Below, piece after piece: positions 1 to 7,172 of a stretch of 15,817 nt of DNA. The DNA lies in assembly GCA_946479395.1 (NCBI GenBank), contig CAMLFV010000045.1, positions 1 through 15,817 of the forward strand, given 5' to 3'. The notes below the pieces were generated by a model. That model did no database searches. It was not told the origin of the DNA and worked only from the letters and a program-made list of their open reading frames with translations. How positions within the stretch are numbered: the stretch's first letter is position 1; every line of letters begins with the position of its first letter. Origin of the DNA: an uncultured Flavobacterium sp. (lineage in GTDB: Bacteria > Bacteroidota > Bacteroidia > Flavobacteriales > Flavobacteriaceae). Made by a program: the position numbers and the translations under genes.

Positions 1-267
1 GTGGGTAAGAATTAAAAAATCGTCGCTAATTTGTGCGTATAAAATTAATCGGGCTCTGCGTAAATTAAAGTTTGTTTTACTTTGATCTTCGGCAACACTG
101 TTATTATGTGATGCCTGAACCTGCGCCCAAGTTATCAGCCTGAAATAGCTGCTTCCTTCCTCGTTAAGTTTCACTTTTAAACCACCGTTGTAATCAGGAG
201 CCGCTTGCGAAAACATTTGAGAAGAAAATAAAGCTAGGGCAAATCCTAATAAAATCTTTCTTTTCAT
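1..267 (-). CDS. Outer-membrane porin, N-terminal part (runs off left edge)
   Basis: The minus strand is open from an ATG at 267 to the window edge, giving 89 codons with no stop. The protein starts with a clear signal peptide (MKRKILLGFALALFSSQMFS, then QAAPDYNGG). The mature part has short alternating strands with the look of a Bacteroidota trimeric porin of the phosphate-selective OprO/OprP-like type: SYFRLITWAQ near residue 45 and RRARLILYAQISDDF near residues 70-85. Such proteins form diffusion channels in the outer membrane. The family call rests on these N-terminal strands only; the rest lies outside the window, so substrate and length are unknown. The InsA-like gene lies upstream on the same strand with a 105-base gap, so co-transcription is possible. 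I found no TAnnTTTG box on the minus strand in that gap. Confidence 0.75.
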   Translation of the reverse strand, partial: MKRKILLGFALALFSSQMFSQAAPDYNGGLKVKLNEEGSSYFRLITWAQVQASHNNSVAEDQSKTNFNLRRARLILYAQISDDFLILTH

Positions 268-372
268 AATAAAAAGTTTATACTGTTGTTAGTTTGTTTT
301 GTGTGCAGTACGAACTTCTTGTTTTTTTTAGATTTGATAAAAAATAGTATATATATCTGTTAAATTTATATA

Positions 373-792
373 TTAATCTTTAAAACGCTCCCATTTTATC
401 AGCATAAACTTATCACCCAATTCGGTTACAATTACTCCTGAACCTTTCACATTTTTAGGATCACTGAAATACTTACTTAATTCACTGGAATTTAATATTT
501 TATAAGTAGGGTGGTATTCTGAATTATACGGACGTTTTATGTTGTATTTCTTTACCCAGTTCATAATTGTAACGTGTGAAATACCTAAAATACGCTCTAT
601 TTCACGATACGTTAAACCTTCTAAATACAATTGCAAGGCTTTGTTCACATAATAATCATCAATCTGCTTTCCAAGCTTGTTAACCGTGAAAAAATAGTTA
701 CACTTTTTACACTTAAAACGCTGACGTTCGTTAACAATACCAGCCTTTACAAAACTATTTGAACCACAATTTGGACATGTACTTTGTTTCAT
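373..792 (-). CDS. Solo IS1 InsA-like zinc-ribbon/HTH DNA-binding protein
   Basis: A 139-residue protein. It begins with a zinc ribbon (CPNC at residues 6-9, CKKC at 28-31) followed by a helix-turn-helix (about 61-83, containing TYREIERILGISHVTIMNWV). This is the architecture of the InsA N-terminal domain of IS1-type elements. The remaining 50 or so residues (90-139) do not resemble a DDE transposase; they read as a small beta-rich domain ending in KFMLIKWERF. No InsB-like or other catalytic frame is next to it, and no terminal inverted repeats or target duplication are visible in the flanks. The reading frame is intact. The likeliest interpretation is a domesticated transposase DNA-binding domain acting as a regulator or nucleoid protein; automated pipelines would probably label it a transposase. 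It lies upstream of the porin on the same strand. The regulatory role is inference. Confidence 0.75.
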   Translation of the reverse strand: MKQSTCPNCGSNSFVKAGIVNERQRFKCKKCNYFFTVNKLGKQIDDYYVNKALQLYLEGLTYREIERILGISHVTIMNWVKKYNIKRPYNSEYHPTYKILNSSELSKYFSDPKNVKGSGVIVTELGDKFMLIKWERFKD

Positions 793-1041
793 ATATATTA
801 TTTTAGCATAAATATAGTAAATTAGCGCAATATATAAAAACCAACTAAAAATTATTTACAAAAACAAAACTAAAAAAACATATAATATAAATATTTTAAT
901 GTTTTTTTAAATTTATATCAATAAAAATTGACTAGTGACTAACTGTGGTAGTATTTTAAAAATATATAGATAGCGATAGATTTTAAATCTACCAATATTG
1001 AAACCAAATGAAATTTTTCTTATTACTATTTTAAAGTTAAT

Positions 1042-1692
1042 CTATTTCTTTGCTAAAACCGTAAAAAAAGTACGGTTAACCATTTCGTTTGTTTTGCTGA
1101 AAACTTGTTCAATTTGTGAAATACTATTTAGAATTTTAAATTGATTTTTCTGTAGCAATTCTTCTGCATTTTTTAAACTGTAAAGCTTGAAGCCAAAATT
1201 TGTAAAAGGTAGCTTTTCCATGAACGATTTATCGGCAAATGTCAGAGCAAAAATACCATTTGGTTTTAAAACCCGATAAATTTCATTTAAAAGTAAATTT
1301 GGGTTCTGCCAGAAATAAAGCGTGTTGACAGTGAAAATCTTATCGAAGCTTTCTTCATTAAAAGGAATTTCAGTTCCATTGTATAATTCAAATTCAGCCA
1401 AATTATTTTCAATATAATCTAGGTGTGATTTTATTGCTTCTTGGTGCATCAATTCAGAAATTTCTATTCCAAAATACTTTAAATTCTCCACTTGATTCAT
1501 TAAAAAAGGTAAATGTCCGCAATTGCCGTGACTTAATTCTAAAACAACATCATTCTTACTTAAATTTAAAGATGTAATGGCTTGTTAAGTCATGCCAATA
1601 TTGGTTGTGTTCATCATGTTTGCAACTTCAATACCTATTTTACCTGTGGGATTTCCTAATTGTTTTGCTAATTCTTTTAAATCATCTTTCAT
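1042..1692 (-). pseudogene. Class I SAM-dependent methyltransferase interrupted by an in-frame TAA
   Basis: From an ATG at 1692 the minus strand reads in one frame to the stop at 1042 (217 codons), with one interruption: TAA at 1585-1587, codon 36. Upstream of it is MKDDLKELAKQLGNPTGK...NTTNIGMT. Downstream is QAITSLNLSKNDVVLELSHGNCGHLPFL, which holds the SAM-binding motif I (ELSHGNCGHL, where family members usually have E-(I/L)-G-x-G-x-G). Then come FDKIFTVNTLYFWQNP (motif II/post-I) and EIYRVLKPNGIFALTF (motif III region), typical of ubiE-like Methyltransf_11 proteins. The first ATG after the stop is at 1500, already past motif I, so the 152-codon frame at 1042-1500 cannot make a complete SAM site. 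No frameshift was seen, which fits a recent nonsense mutation, a sequencing error or, less likely, readthrough. The natural substrate cannot be predicted. Confidence 0.8.
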
Positions 1693-2339
1693 AAAAAAAC
1701 GTTTGGTTTAAAGTTATTGATAATTTCAATTTTGTGTTTGCACTATTTCTAAAAAGTCTTGTTTAATTATTAAAAAACATAATAGATTATGACCAAAAAT
1801 TCTAAGTATTTAAAAAAAAATTCCAATGAAATTAAGCTATATAGTGTAAGAAATTTGTGAGTTTTAATAATTTTTTATTTTTTTATCAAATTTAATACTC
1901 AGATTCTTATTTTATAAAAAAGAGTTTTAACAGAATTTTTTGGAAATTTACAATCTCATAGAGACAATATTTAAGTTATAGGTAATGAAGATTTTCAATT
2001 ATTATTTTTAAGATATGGTTCGTTTTTTGTGCTGCTATAATTAAAGTTACACTATTTTATGAAAAAAATCCTTTTGATTTTTTTACAAAATGTCTAAATT
2101 TTACTTAAGATTTACACGGCAGTTATTCTGATATAACTGAAAAACATATTTTAAAACAAGTGCTAGTAAAATCACAAATAAATATAGGATAGTTATGTTG
2201 TATACTTAATTGAAAATGAGGTAGATATTATTACACTAATTATTTGGGCATAATTCCATTAAAATCACGTAGGGTTATAGTTAAGAATTAGATTTTTCAA
2301 AAGCGTATATCAAAAGTTCAATAGTTTTTTATAATTATT
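1693..2339. other. AT-rich gap without an intact gene; possible decayed coding sequence
   Basis: These 647 bases carry no intact gene that I can support. The plus strand has protein-like pieces in shifting frames. One runs from about 1989 to 2189, broken by TAA at 2106-2108, and ends DLHGSYSDITEKHILK...INIG. Another, one base out of phase, runs from about 2188 to 2253 and reads DSYVVYLIENEVDIITLIIW. An ATG at 2059 opens a signal-like start (MKKILLIFLQNV) that stops after 12 codons. This could be a gene eroded by frameshifts, but sequence this AT-rich also yields such strings by chance. No terminator, repeat or RNA gene was recognised here. Confidence 0.3.
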
Positions 2340-3257
2340 TCATAAAAGCAAATACTCCACAACAAAATACCAACCGGCAATGGTTATAAACGATAGCGGA
2401 ATGCCGTACCCCACCATCATATTACTTAATTCGGGTTTTAATCCGTGGGTTGATGCCAATATGGCTCCGGTGATCATGGGTGCCATAGCTGCTTCAATAA
2501 TGCAAACTTTGGTTGCTAAATCGGTTTTTCCAAATAAAAAATAAAACAAAGCTAAAATCACAAATGGCAGTACAATCAACTGGAATGACAATCCTAATAT
2601 TAAAAACTTAAAGTGCTTGCCGTAGGTTTTAAATTTTAGTTGATATCCTACCGAAATTAATGCAACGGGAGATATTGTTGCCGATAATTGCTTAAATGTA
2701 GTACTTAATGCTTCGGGAAAATCAACTTTCAATAAAACCATTGCTAAGCCTACCAAAAATGCCAATAAAGGAGGGAAGCGGAACATTTTTTTTAGGATCG
2801 ATTCGCTTGTTCCTTTTTGGTTGGAATACATGGTTGCTACCAAAACACCAACGGTTGAAAGTACCACGAATGTTCCCGGTAGATCTACGATAATTAAGGT
2901 GTTTAAACCTTCGTCTCCATACAAAGCCTGAATGATGGGTATTCCTACAAATGACGTGTTTCCTAAACCTGCAGTAATAATTAAACAACCGGTAAGTTTT
3001 TTAGACCAATTATAGACCTTTCCTAAAAAATTAAAAAGTACAAACGACAGTCCAAAGGCAATCCAAGCTACCGATGCCGGTAAAAGTAAATCCCAGCTTA
3101 ACTTTATTTTGGGTAGATAGTGCAAGGCCATTGCCGGCAATGCTACAAATAATATGTATTGATTTAGTACGGTTGCGGTGTTTTTTGGAAAATTTTTTAC
3201 GCGTTGTATAGCGATACCAATAAACAAACAAAGAAAAAGCAGAATGATACTTGACAT
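2340..3257 (-). CDS. AEC-family (auxin efflux carrier-like) transporter
   Basis: A 305-residue, almost entirely hydrophobic protein with about ten membrane segments. It fits the membrane-transport (AEC/Mem_trans) family in length and layout: an N-terminal helix (SSIILLFLCLFIGIAIQRV), the NQYILFVALPAMALHYL stretch at residues 32-48, and the signature-like segment GNTSFVGIPIIQALYGDEG at 99-117. A short charged loop near 145-155 separates two repeats of about five helices, and the second half has the matching MMVGYGIPLS segment. Characterised bacterial members move small organic acids such as malate across the inner membrane, but the substrate here cannot be read from sequence. It follows rimO on the same strand, with a rho-independent terminator in the 48-base gap, so it probably depends on readthrough or a promoter I could not identify. 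Confidence 0.88.
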   Translation of the reverse strand: MSSIILLFLCLFIGIAIQRVKNFPKNTATVLNQYILFVALPAMALHYLPKIKLSWDLLLPASVAWIAFGLSFVLFNFLGKVYNWSKKLTGCLIITAGLGNTSFVGIPIIQALYGDEGLNTLIIVDLPGTFVVLSTVGVLVATMYSNQKGTSESILKKMFRFPPLLAFLVGLAMVLLKVDFPEALSTTFKQLSATISPVALISVGYQLKFKTYGKHFKFLILGLSFQLIVLPFVILALFYFLFGKTDLATKVCIIEAAMAPMITGAILASTHGLKPELSNMMVGYGIPLSFITIAGWYFVVEYLLL

Positions 3258-3271
3258 AGTTTTTTAATCAA

Positions 3272-3299
3272 TAAAAAACCGAAAGAACATCTTTCGGTT
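3272..3299 (-). terminator. Rho-independent terminator after rimO
   Basis: A perfect stem of about 10 bp (AACCGAAAGA at 3277-3286 with TCTTTCGGTT at 3290-3299) and a 3-base loop. On the minus strand it is followed at once by a T-run. It begins a few bases after the rimO stop and lies before the permease start at 3257. Confidence 0.9.
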
Positions 3300-3305
3300 A
3301 GGTTT

Positions 3306-4622
3306 TTATTTAGATACAGGTGTTCCGTATAAATCAAATTCGGTTGCATCGTAGATTTCAACATCTACAAATTCGCCTGTTTTTAAGTAGTGTTTTGATG
3401 CGTCAATTAATACTTCGTTATCAACATCGGGTGAATCAAATTCGGTTCTAGCAATAAAATTGTTTCCTTCTTTTCTATCGATAATACAACGGAATGTTTT
3501 ACCAATTTTCTCTTGATTCAAATCCCACGAAATCTGAGCCTGAATGTCCATGATTTCGTTTGCACGATCTTGTTTAACATCCGCCGGAACATCGTCTTCT
3601 AACAAATAAGCGTGCGTGTTTTCTTCGTGTGAGTACGTAAAACAACCTAAACGTTCAAAACGCATTTCTTTTACCCAGTTTTTAAGGATTTCGAAATCTT
3701 CTTGGGTTTCACCAGGATATCCCACAATTAAAGTAGTGCGAATGGTAATTCCTGGAACTGCTGCTCTGAAATCTTTTAAAAGTTGCGTAGTTTTTGCATA
3801 AGTTGTTCCGCGACGCATTGATTTTAAAACGTTGTCTGCAATGTGCTGTAACGGAATATCGATATAATTACAAATTTTAGGCTCACGCTTCATCAACTCT
3901 AAAACGTCCATTGGAAAACCGGTAGGGAAGGCGTAGTGCAAACGAATCCATTCAATTCCTTCAACTTTTACAAGGTTTTCAAGCAATTCTGCAAGATTGC
4001 GTTTTTTGTATATATCCAACCCGTAATATGTTAAATCTTGCGCAATTAAAATTAATTCTTTTACACCGTCTTTTGCTAAATTTTCTGCTTCTTTAACCAA
4101 TTTTTCAATTGGTTGCGATGCATGTTTTCCACGCATTAAAGGTATTGCACAAAACGAACACGGACGATCGCATCCTTCAGAAATCTTTAAATAAGCGTAA
4201 TTTTTAGGAGTTGTAGTTAAACGTTCGCCCAATAATTCGTGTTTATAATCGGCACCTAATGCTTTTAAAAGTAAAGGTAATTCGGTTGTTCCAAAATATT
4301 GATCCACGTCTGGAATCTCAGCTTCTAAATCGGGCTTGTATCGTTCAGATAAACATCCGGTTACAAAAATCTTATCAACTAAACCTTGCTCTTTTCTGTC
4401 AACATAATCTAAAATCGTGTTTACAGATTCTTCTTTTGCATTATTTATAAAACCACAAGTGTTAATTACCACGATATTTGCTTCGTTATTAGTAGCTTCG
4501 TGTGTAACATCTTTACCGCTTGCCTTTAACTGTCCCATTAAAACTTCACTGTCGTAAACATTTTTAGAACACCCAAGGGTAACAACGTTGATTTTATTTT
4601 TCTTTAAAGATTTAGTTCTCAT
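3306..4622 (-). CDS. rimO: Ribosomal protein S12 (Asp89) methylthiotransferase RimO
   Basis: A 438-residue radical-SAM enzyme that adds a methylthio group to a conserved aspartate of ribosomal protein S12. The N-terminal UPF0004 domain supplies three cysteines for the auxiliary iron-sulfur cluster: C18 (TLGCSKN), C56 (INTCGF) and C90 (VTGCLSERY). The radical-SAM triad is CDRPCSFC at 151-158 (C151, C155, C158). The segments LRMKxxxP-like HYAFPTGFP, YIDIPLQHIADNVLKSMRRG and TLIVGYPGETQEDF are typical of MTTases. A C-terminal TRAM domain (about 375-436) would bind substrate. RimO, rather than the tRNA enzyme MiaB, is favoured by CSKNVYDSE and the DQYFGTTEL segment. Length matches the family. The start follows a TAATTTTG box by 19 bases, so the gene probably has its own promoter although it lies only 54 bases after the upstream beta-barrel gene. 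Confidence 0.96.
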   Translation of the reverse strand: MRTKSLKKNKINVVTLGCSKNVYDSEVLMGQLKASGKDVTHEATNNEANIVVINTCGFINNAKEESVNTILDYVDRKEQGLVDKIFVTGCLSERYKPDLEAEIPDVDQYFGTTELPLLLKALGADYKHELLGERLTTTPKNYAYLKISEGCDRPCSFCAIPLMRGKHASQPIEKLVKEAENLAKDGVKELILIAQDLTYYGLDIYKKRNLAELLENLVKVEGIEWIRLHYAFPTGFPMDVLELMKREPKICNYIDIPLQHIADNVLKSMRRGTTYAKTTQLLKDFRAAVPGITIRTTLIVGYPGETQEDFEILKNWVKEMRFERLGCFTYSHEENTHAYLLEDDVPADVKQDRANEIMDIQAQISWDLNQEKIGKTFRCIIDRKEGNNFIARTEFDSPDVDNEVLIDASKHYLKTGEFVDVEIYDATEFDLYGTPVSK

Positions 4623-4641
4623 AGATTTAAAATTGAGGATG

Positions 4642-4649
4642 CAAAATTA
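4642..4649 (-). promoter_or_regulatory. Candidate -7 promoter box for rimO
   Basis: On the minus strand this reads TAATTTTG, an exact match to the Bacteroidota TAnnTTTG element. It ends 19 bases before the rimO ATG, the same spacing as at the beta-barrel gene at 5519. No good -33 TTG was seen at the usual distance. Confidence 0.5.
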
Positions 4650-4676
4650 CGTTTTTAATTTCTATTAAAACGTTAA

Positions 4677-5519
4677 TTACAGTTTAAAAATACCGCCTAC
4701 CGCAAATATCCCCTGATTAAAAGTAAAATGATGCGATGCGTAGGCATCATTGTTCAAGATAATCGGAGCTTTTGTAATATCGATATAACCAAATTTCCAT
4801 TCATACTGAATAAAAAAGTGCTTATAAAAGGTAGCATTTACACCTGCTTTTGCAGAAACTCCCCAGCCGGCAACTTTAAAATCATCGTGACGTTCACGAC
4901 CTAAAACGGTGGCGTTTGTTTTCGGGTATAAAACTCCTGCGCCAACACCAACCAATCCGTTAAACTGAATTTTATCGGTATTGGTAATGCCTAAATATTT
5001 AGAGAAATCTTTGTGGCGTGCAATTTCTGCATTTACATAATTTAAACCGTCGGTATGTTCAAACATTAAAAAATCTTCGGTCAATTTGGTTTTCCCGTTT
5101 GGAAGCAACTCTCCATAAGTACCTTCGTTCGGATAAGTACCAGTAACATTAGCTTCTTGGTTTTGAGTCATTACATATTTCATGTGATCTACCCCAATAG
5201 AAACACTGTAATTATCTGAGATGAAGTATCCCACACGCAAATTAGTCTGCGGAATGGTCATTTTTGTAGGATTGATGTAATCTACGTGCCAGCCTTTTGG
5301 TTTGTCGTGTGCAGTGGCATCTTTCACGGTAAAATCAAAATCGTCTCCTTTAAAATGAATGTCAGAATTTGAATAAAAACCGCGGTTTCCGCCCCAGTAA
5401 ACAAATATTTTTCCTTTGTTGGTTGATGTATAAGGGTTTGTGGTAACTTCCTGCCCGAAAGAACGCACATTAATAAGAGTTAAACTGCTTAAAAAAAGCA
5501 GTTTGTGTAGCGTTTTCAT
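4677..5519 (-). CDS. Conserved Bacteroidota outer-membrane beta-barrel protein
   Basis: An exported barrel-type protein of 280 residues. The frame is open from 5537, but I place the start at the ATG at 5519, because this puts the signal peptide (MKTLHKLLFLSSLTLINVRSFG, then Q) at the N-terminus and the upstream region overlaps a perfect TAnnTTTG box. The mature part opens with KIFVYWGGNRGFYSNSDIHF and has alternating amphipathic strands such as TNLRVGYFISDNYSVSIGVDHM, with a C-terminal strand ending GIFKL, the kind of aromatic-rich end recognised by BAM. I recognise this as a recurring Bacteroidota family of unknown function; no ligand can be proposed. Codons 6-13 contain a 9-bp inverted repeat (5482-5504). 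The gene is 54 bases upstream of rimO on the same strand. Confidence 0.8.
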   Translation of the reverse strand: MKTLHKLLFLSSLTLINVRSFGQEVTTNPYTSTNKGKIFVYWGGNRGFYSNSDIHFKGDDFDFTVKDATAHDKPKGWHVDYINPTKMTIPQTNLRVGYFISDNYSVSIGVDHMKYVMTQNQEANVTGTYPNEGTYGELLPNGKTKLTEDFLMFEHTDGLNYVNAEIARHKDFSKYLGITNTDKIQFNGLVGVGAGVLYPKTNATVLGRERHDDFKVAGWGVSAKAGVNATFYKHFFIQYEWKFGYIDITKAPIILNNDAYASHHFTFNQGIFAVGGIFKL

Positions 5520-5538
5520 TATTACTAAATTTTGCATG

Positions 5539-5546
5539 CAAAGATA
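5539..5546 (-). promoter_or_regulatory. Candidate -7 promoter box for the beta-barrel gene at 4677-5519
   Basis: The minus strand reads TATCTTTG, an exact TAnnTTTG match, ending 19 bases before the ATG at 5519. Transcription would start close to 5532, so the in-frame ATG at 5537 lies upstream of the likely transcript. This supports the shorter start. Confidence 0.55.
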
Positions 5547-5554
5547 TTATAAAA

Positions 5555-5585
5555 AAAGTCCTTACTGTGTGGAAGTAAGGACTTT
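5555..5585 (-). terminator. Rho-independent terminator after the FadL-like gene
   Basis: An 11-12 bp perfect stem (AAAGTCCTTAC at 5555-5565 with GTAAGGACTTT at 5575-5585) and a short loop. On the minus strand a run of seven Ts follows. It lies about 20 bases past the stop codon at 5606 and separates this unit from the downstream beta-barrel gene. Confidence 0.9.
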
Positions 5586-5605
5586 ATTTTATGGATATCT
5601 ACTTT

Positions 5606-7135
5606 TTAAAAACTCGCCGTATAGGTTAAACTGATGTTGTGGTTTTTAGATTGAATATATGCAACACCGTTTGTACCTGAACTAATGATGTTTTGTTGTG
5701 AATCTTGTTGCCAGAACTGATAACCCAAATCAATACGCGATGCACCAAAACTATACCCCAAACCACCACTGTAGCTTGTTAAATCACCAATAATTTGTTT
5801 GTTTTTGTATGGACTATCGGCAAAGCGGTAACCTGCACGTAAACTAACTCGGTCAATACGGTATTCACCACCAATTCTAAATTCGTTGGTTGCTGTCATC
5901 ATGTTTTGGTAGTAATTGTTTGTGCTGCTGTAATTGGCGCCGCTTGCACTGTACTCGGTAGTGCTGTAATCTTTACGGATATAATCGACACTTAATAAGC
6001 CTTTGGTACCGAAAACATAAGCCAAACTTCCAGAAATTGATCCCGGATTTTTAACCGAATATTTGTTATACAAGGTTATAAGGTTAGGGTTGATGTTGTA
6101 GTTTTGAACAGCTCCGTTTTGTAAAATGTTGGTTTGAAGACTTTGCGAAAATTCATCTTGCAGACTCATCCATGTTGGTGATTGATACGATGCTCCGATT
6201 CTTAATTCTTCGGTTGCTTTAAAAATTCCACCTACGTTAAACGAAAAACCTGATCCGTAAGTATATGTTTGGTTATTGAATAATAATTTCTGATATCCAT
6301 CTGTACCTGGCGATCTATTTTCTTCATAAATTGCCGATGATGTTAGATAATCAATAAAATGCACATTTAAATTCGCTCCTAAATACAGTTTTTTATTGAT
6401 GTCAAAACCAACATTACCTGTCAGCTGATTATTAAAACCGGTTACATACGTTTCGTTTTCCTGATAAAAACTGCTTCCAGCACCATTAAGAGTGTAGTTT
6501 GTACCGTTATCATTAATTAAATAACCTTGATACGCCAGCATTGCTTGTTGTGCAGAAAAACCGTTTTGAATGCTATTTAGATAGTCATATAAATCAGTAA
6601 TTGATTCGCCCTCTCTGGTTTGAACATAATCTAAAGGAATGCTTCCGCCGTTATTTCCAAAATTTGCATGATCTAAAAAGTAGTTAGTAACCGATTCATT
6701 GCTCATTCCGCTGCTGAAATATCGATCATTAAAACGTGCATTAGAATTATAACTTAAACCAATGGTTACTTTTTTAAGTGCCTTATCCTGATTTTTAGAA
6801 TCGATCACAAACACGGCTCCGAAATTAGACAGATTCAAATCACTTTCTTTTGCGGTAGATGATGATCCGTTAAAAAGAGAATTGTTTTTTTGAATCTGAA
6901 CATTTCCCGTAAAACTGAAATTGTTGTAATTGAACAATGCCGATCCCGCCGGGTTGATCTGCAAAGCTGAAACATCGCCACCTAAAGCTCCAAAGGCTCC
7001 ACCCATGGCGTTAAATCGAGCCGACCCGTTTACTTGTTGTGTACCAATTCTAACAGCATCCGCAGGGTTAAATTCTTGTGCTTGAGTTTGTAGAAATCCA
7101 CAAACAGCAAGCACTGGTAAATATATTTTTTTCAT
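5606..7135 (-). CDS. FadL/OMPP1/TodX-type outer-membrane transport protein
   Basis: A 509-residue outer-membrane barrel. The signal peptide is MKKIYLPVLAVCGFLQTQA (1-19). The mature N-terminus has the family hallmark around residues 37-64 (GSARFNAMGGAFGALGGD, then SALQINPAGSALF), where the NPAG motif is shared with FadL. Many repeated beta strands follow (for example LYLGANLNVHFIDYL, SISGSLAYVFGTKGLLSVDYI, SLRAGYRFADSPY), and the C-terminus ends LTYTASF with the terminal phenylalanine typical of BAM substrates. FadL relatives pass long-chain fatty acids or other hydrophobic molecules through the outer membrane; Bacteroidota homologues are often mislabelled hemin receptors. The substrate here is unknown. 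It lies 37 bases after the Gly/Trp/Tyr-rich lipoprotein gene on the same strand, with no terminator between, so the two probably form one operon. Confidence 0.88.
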   Translation of the reverse strand: MKKIYLPVLAVCGFLQTQAQEFNPADAVRIGTQQVNGSARFNAMGGAFGALGGDVSALQINPAGSALFNYNNFSFTGNVQIQKNNSLFNGSSSTAKESDLNLSNFGAVFVIDSKNQDKALKKVTIGLSYNSNARFNDRYFSSGMSNESVTNYFLDHANFGNNGGSIPLDYVQTREGESITDLYDYLNSIQNGFSAQQAMLAYQGYLINDNGTNYTLNGAGSSFYQENETYVTGFNNQLTGNVGFDINKKLYLGANLNVHFIDYLTSSAIYEENRSPGTDGYQKLLFNNQTYTYGSGFSFNVGGIFKATEELRIGASYQSPTWMSLQDEFSQSLQTNILQNGAVQNYNINPNLITLYNKYSVKNPGSISGSLAYVFGTKGLLSVDYIRKDYSTTEYSASGANYSSTNNYYQNMMTATNEFRIGGEYRIDRVSLRAGYRFADSPYKNKQIIGDLTSYSGGLGYSFGASRIDLGYQFWQQDSQQNIISSGTNGVAYIQSKNHNISLTYTASF

Positions 7136-7172
7136 ACTGTATCGTTAAATCTTAGAAAATAGTTATCGAAAA

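Noticed and set aside
329..336. TAGATTTG on the plus strand, a perfect -7 box
   Set aside because: It points into the opposite-strand InsA-like gene, has no TTG at a suitable distance and no plus-strand gene follows. Probably chance in AT-rich sequence.
373..792. Complete IS1-type insertion sequence
   Set aside because: No catalytic DDE frame, no terminal inverted repeats and no target duplication are visible around the InsA-like gene.
1042..1500. Intact 152-residue methyltransferase
   Set aside because: The same frame continues upstream past one stop to a proper N-terminus, and the SAM-binding motif lies before 1500. It is the 3' part of a broken gene.
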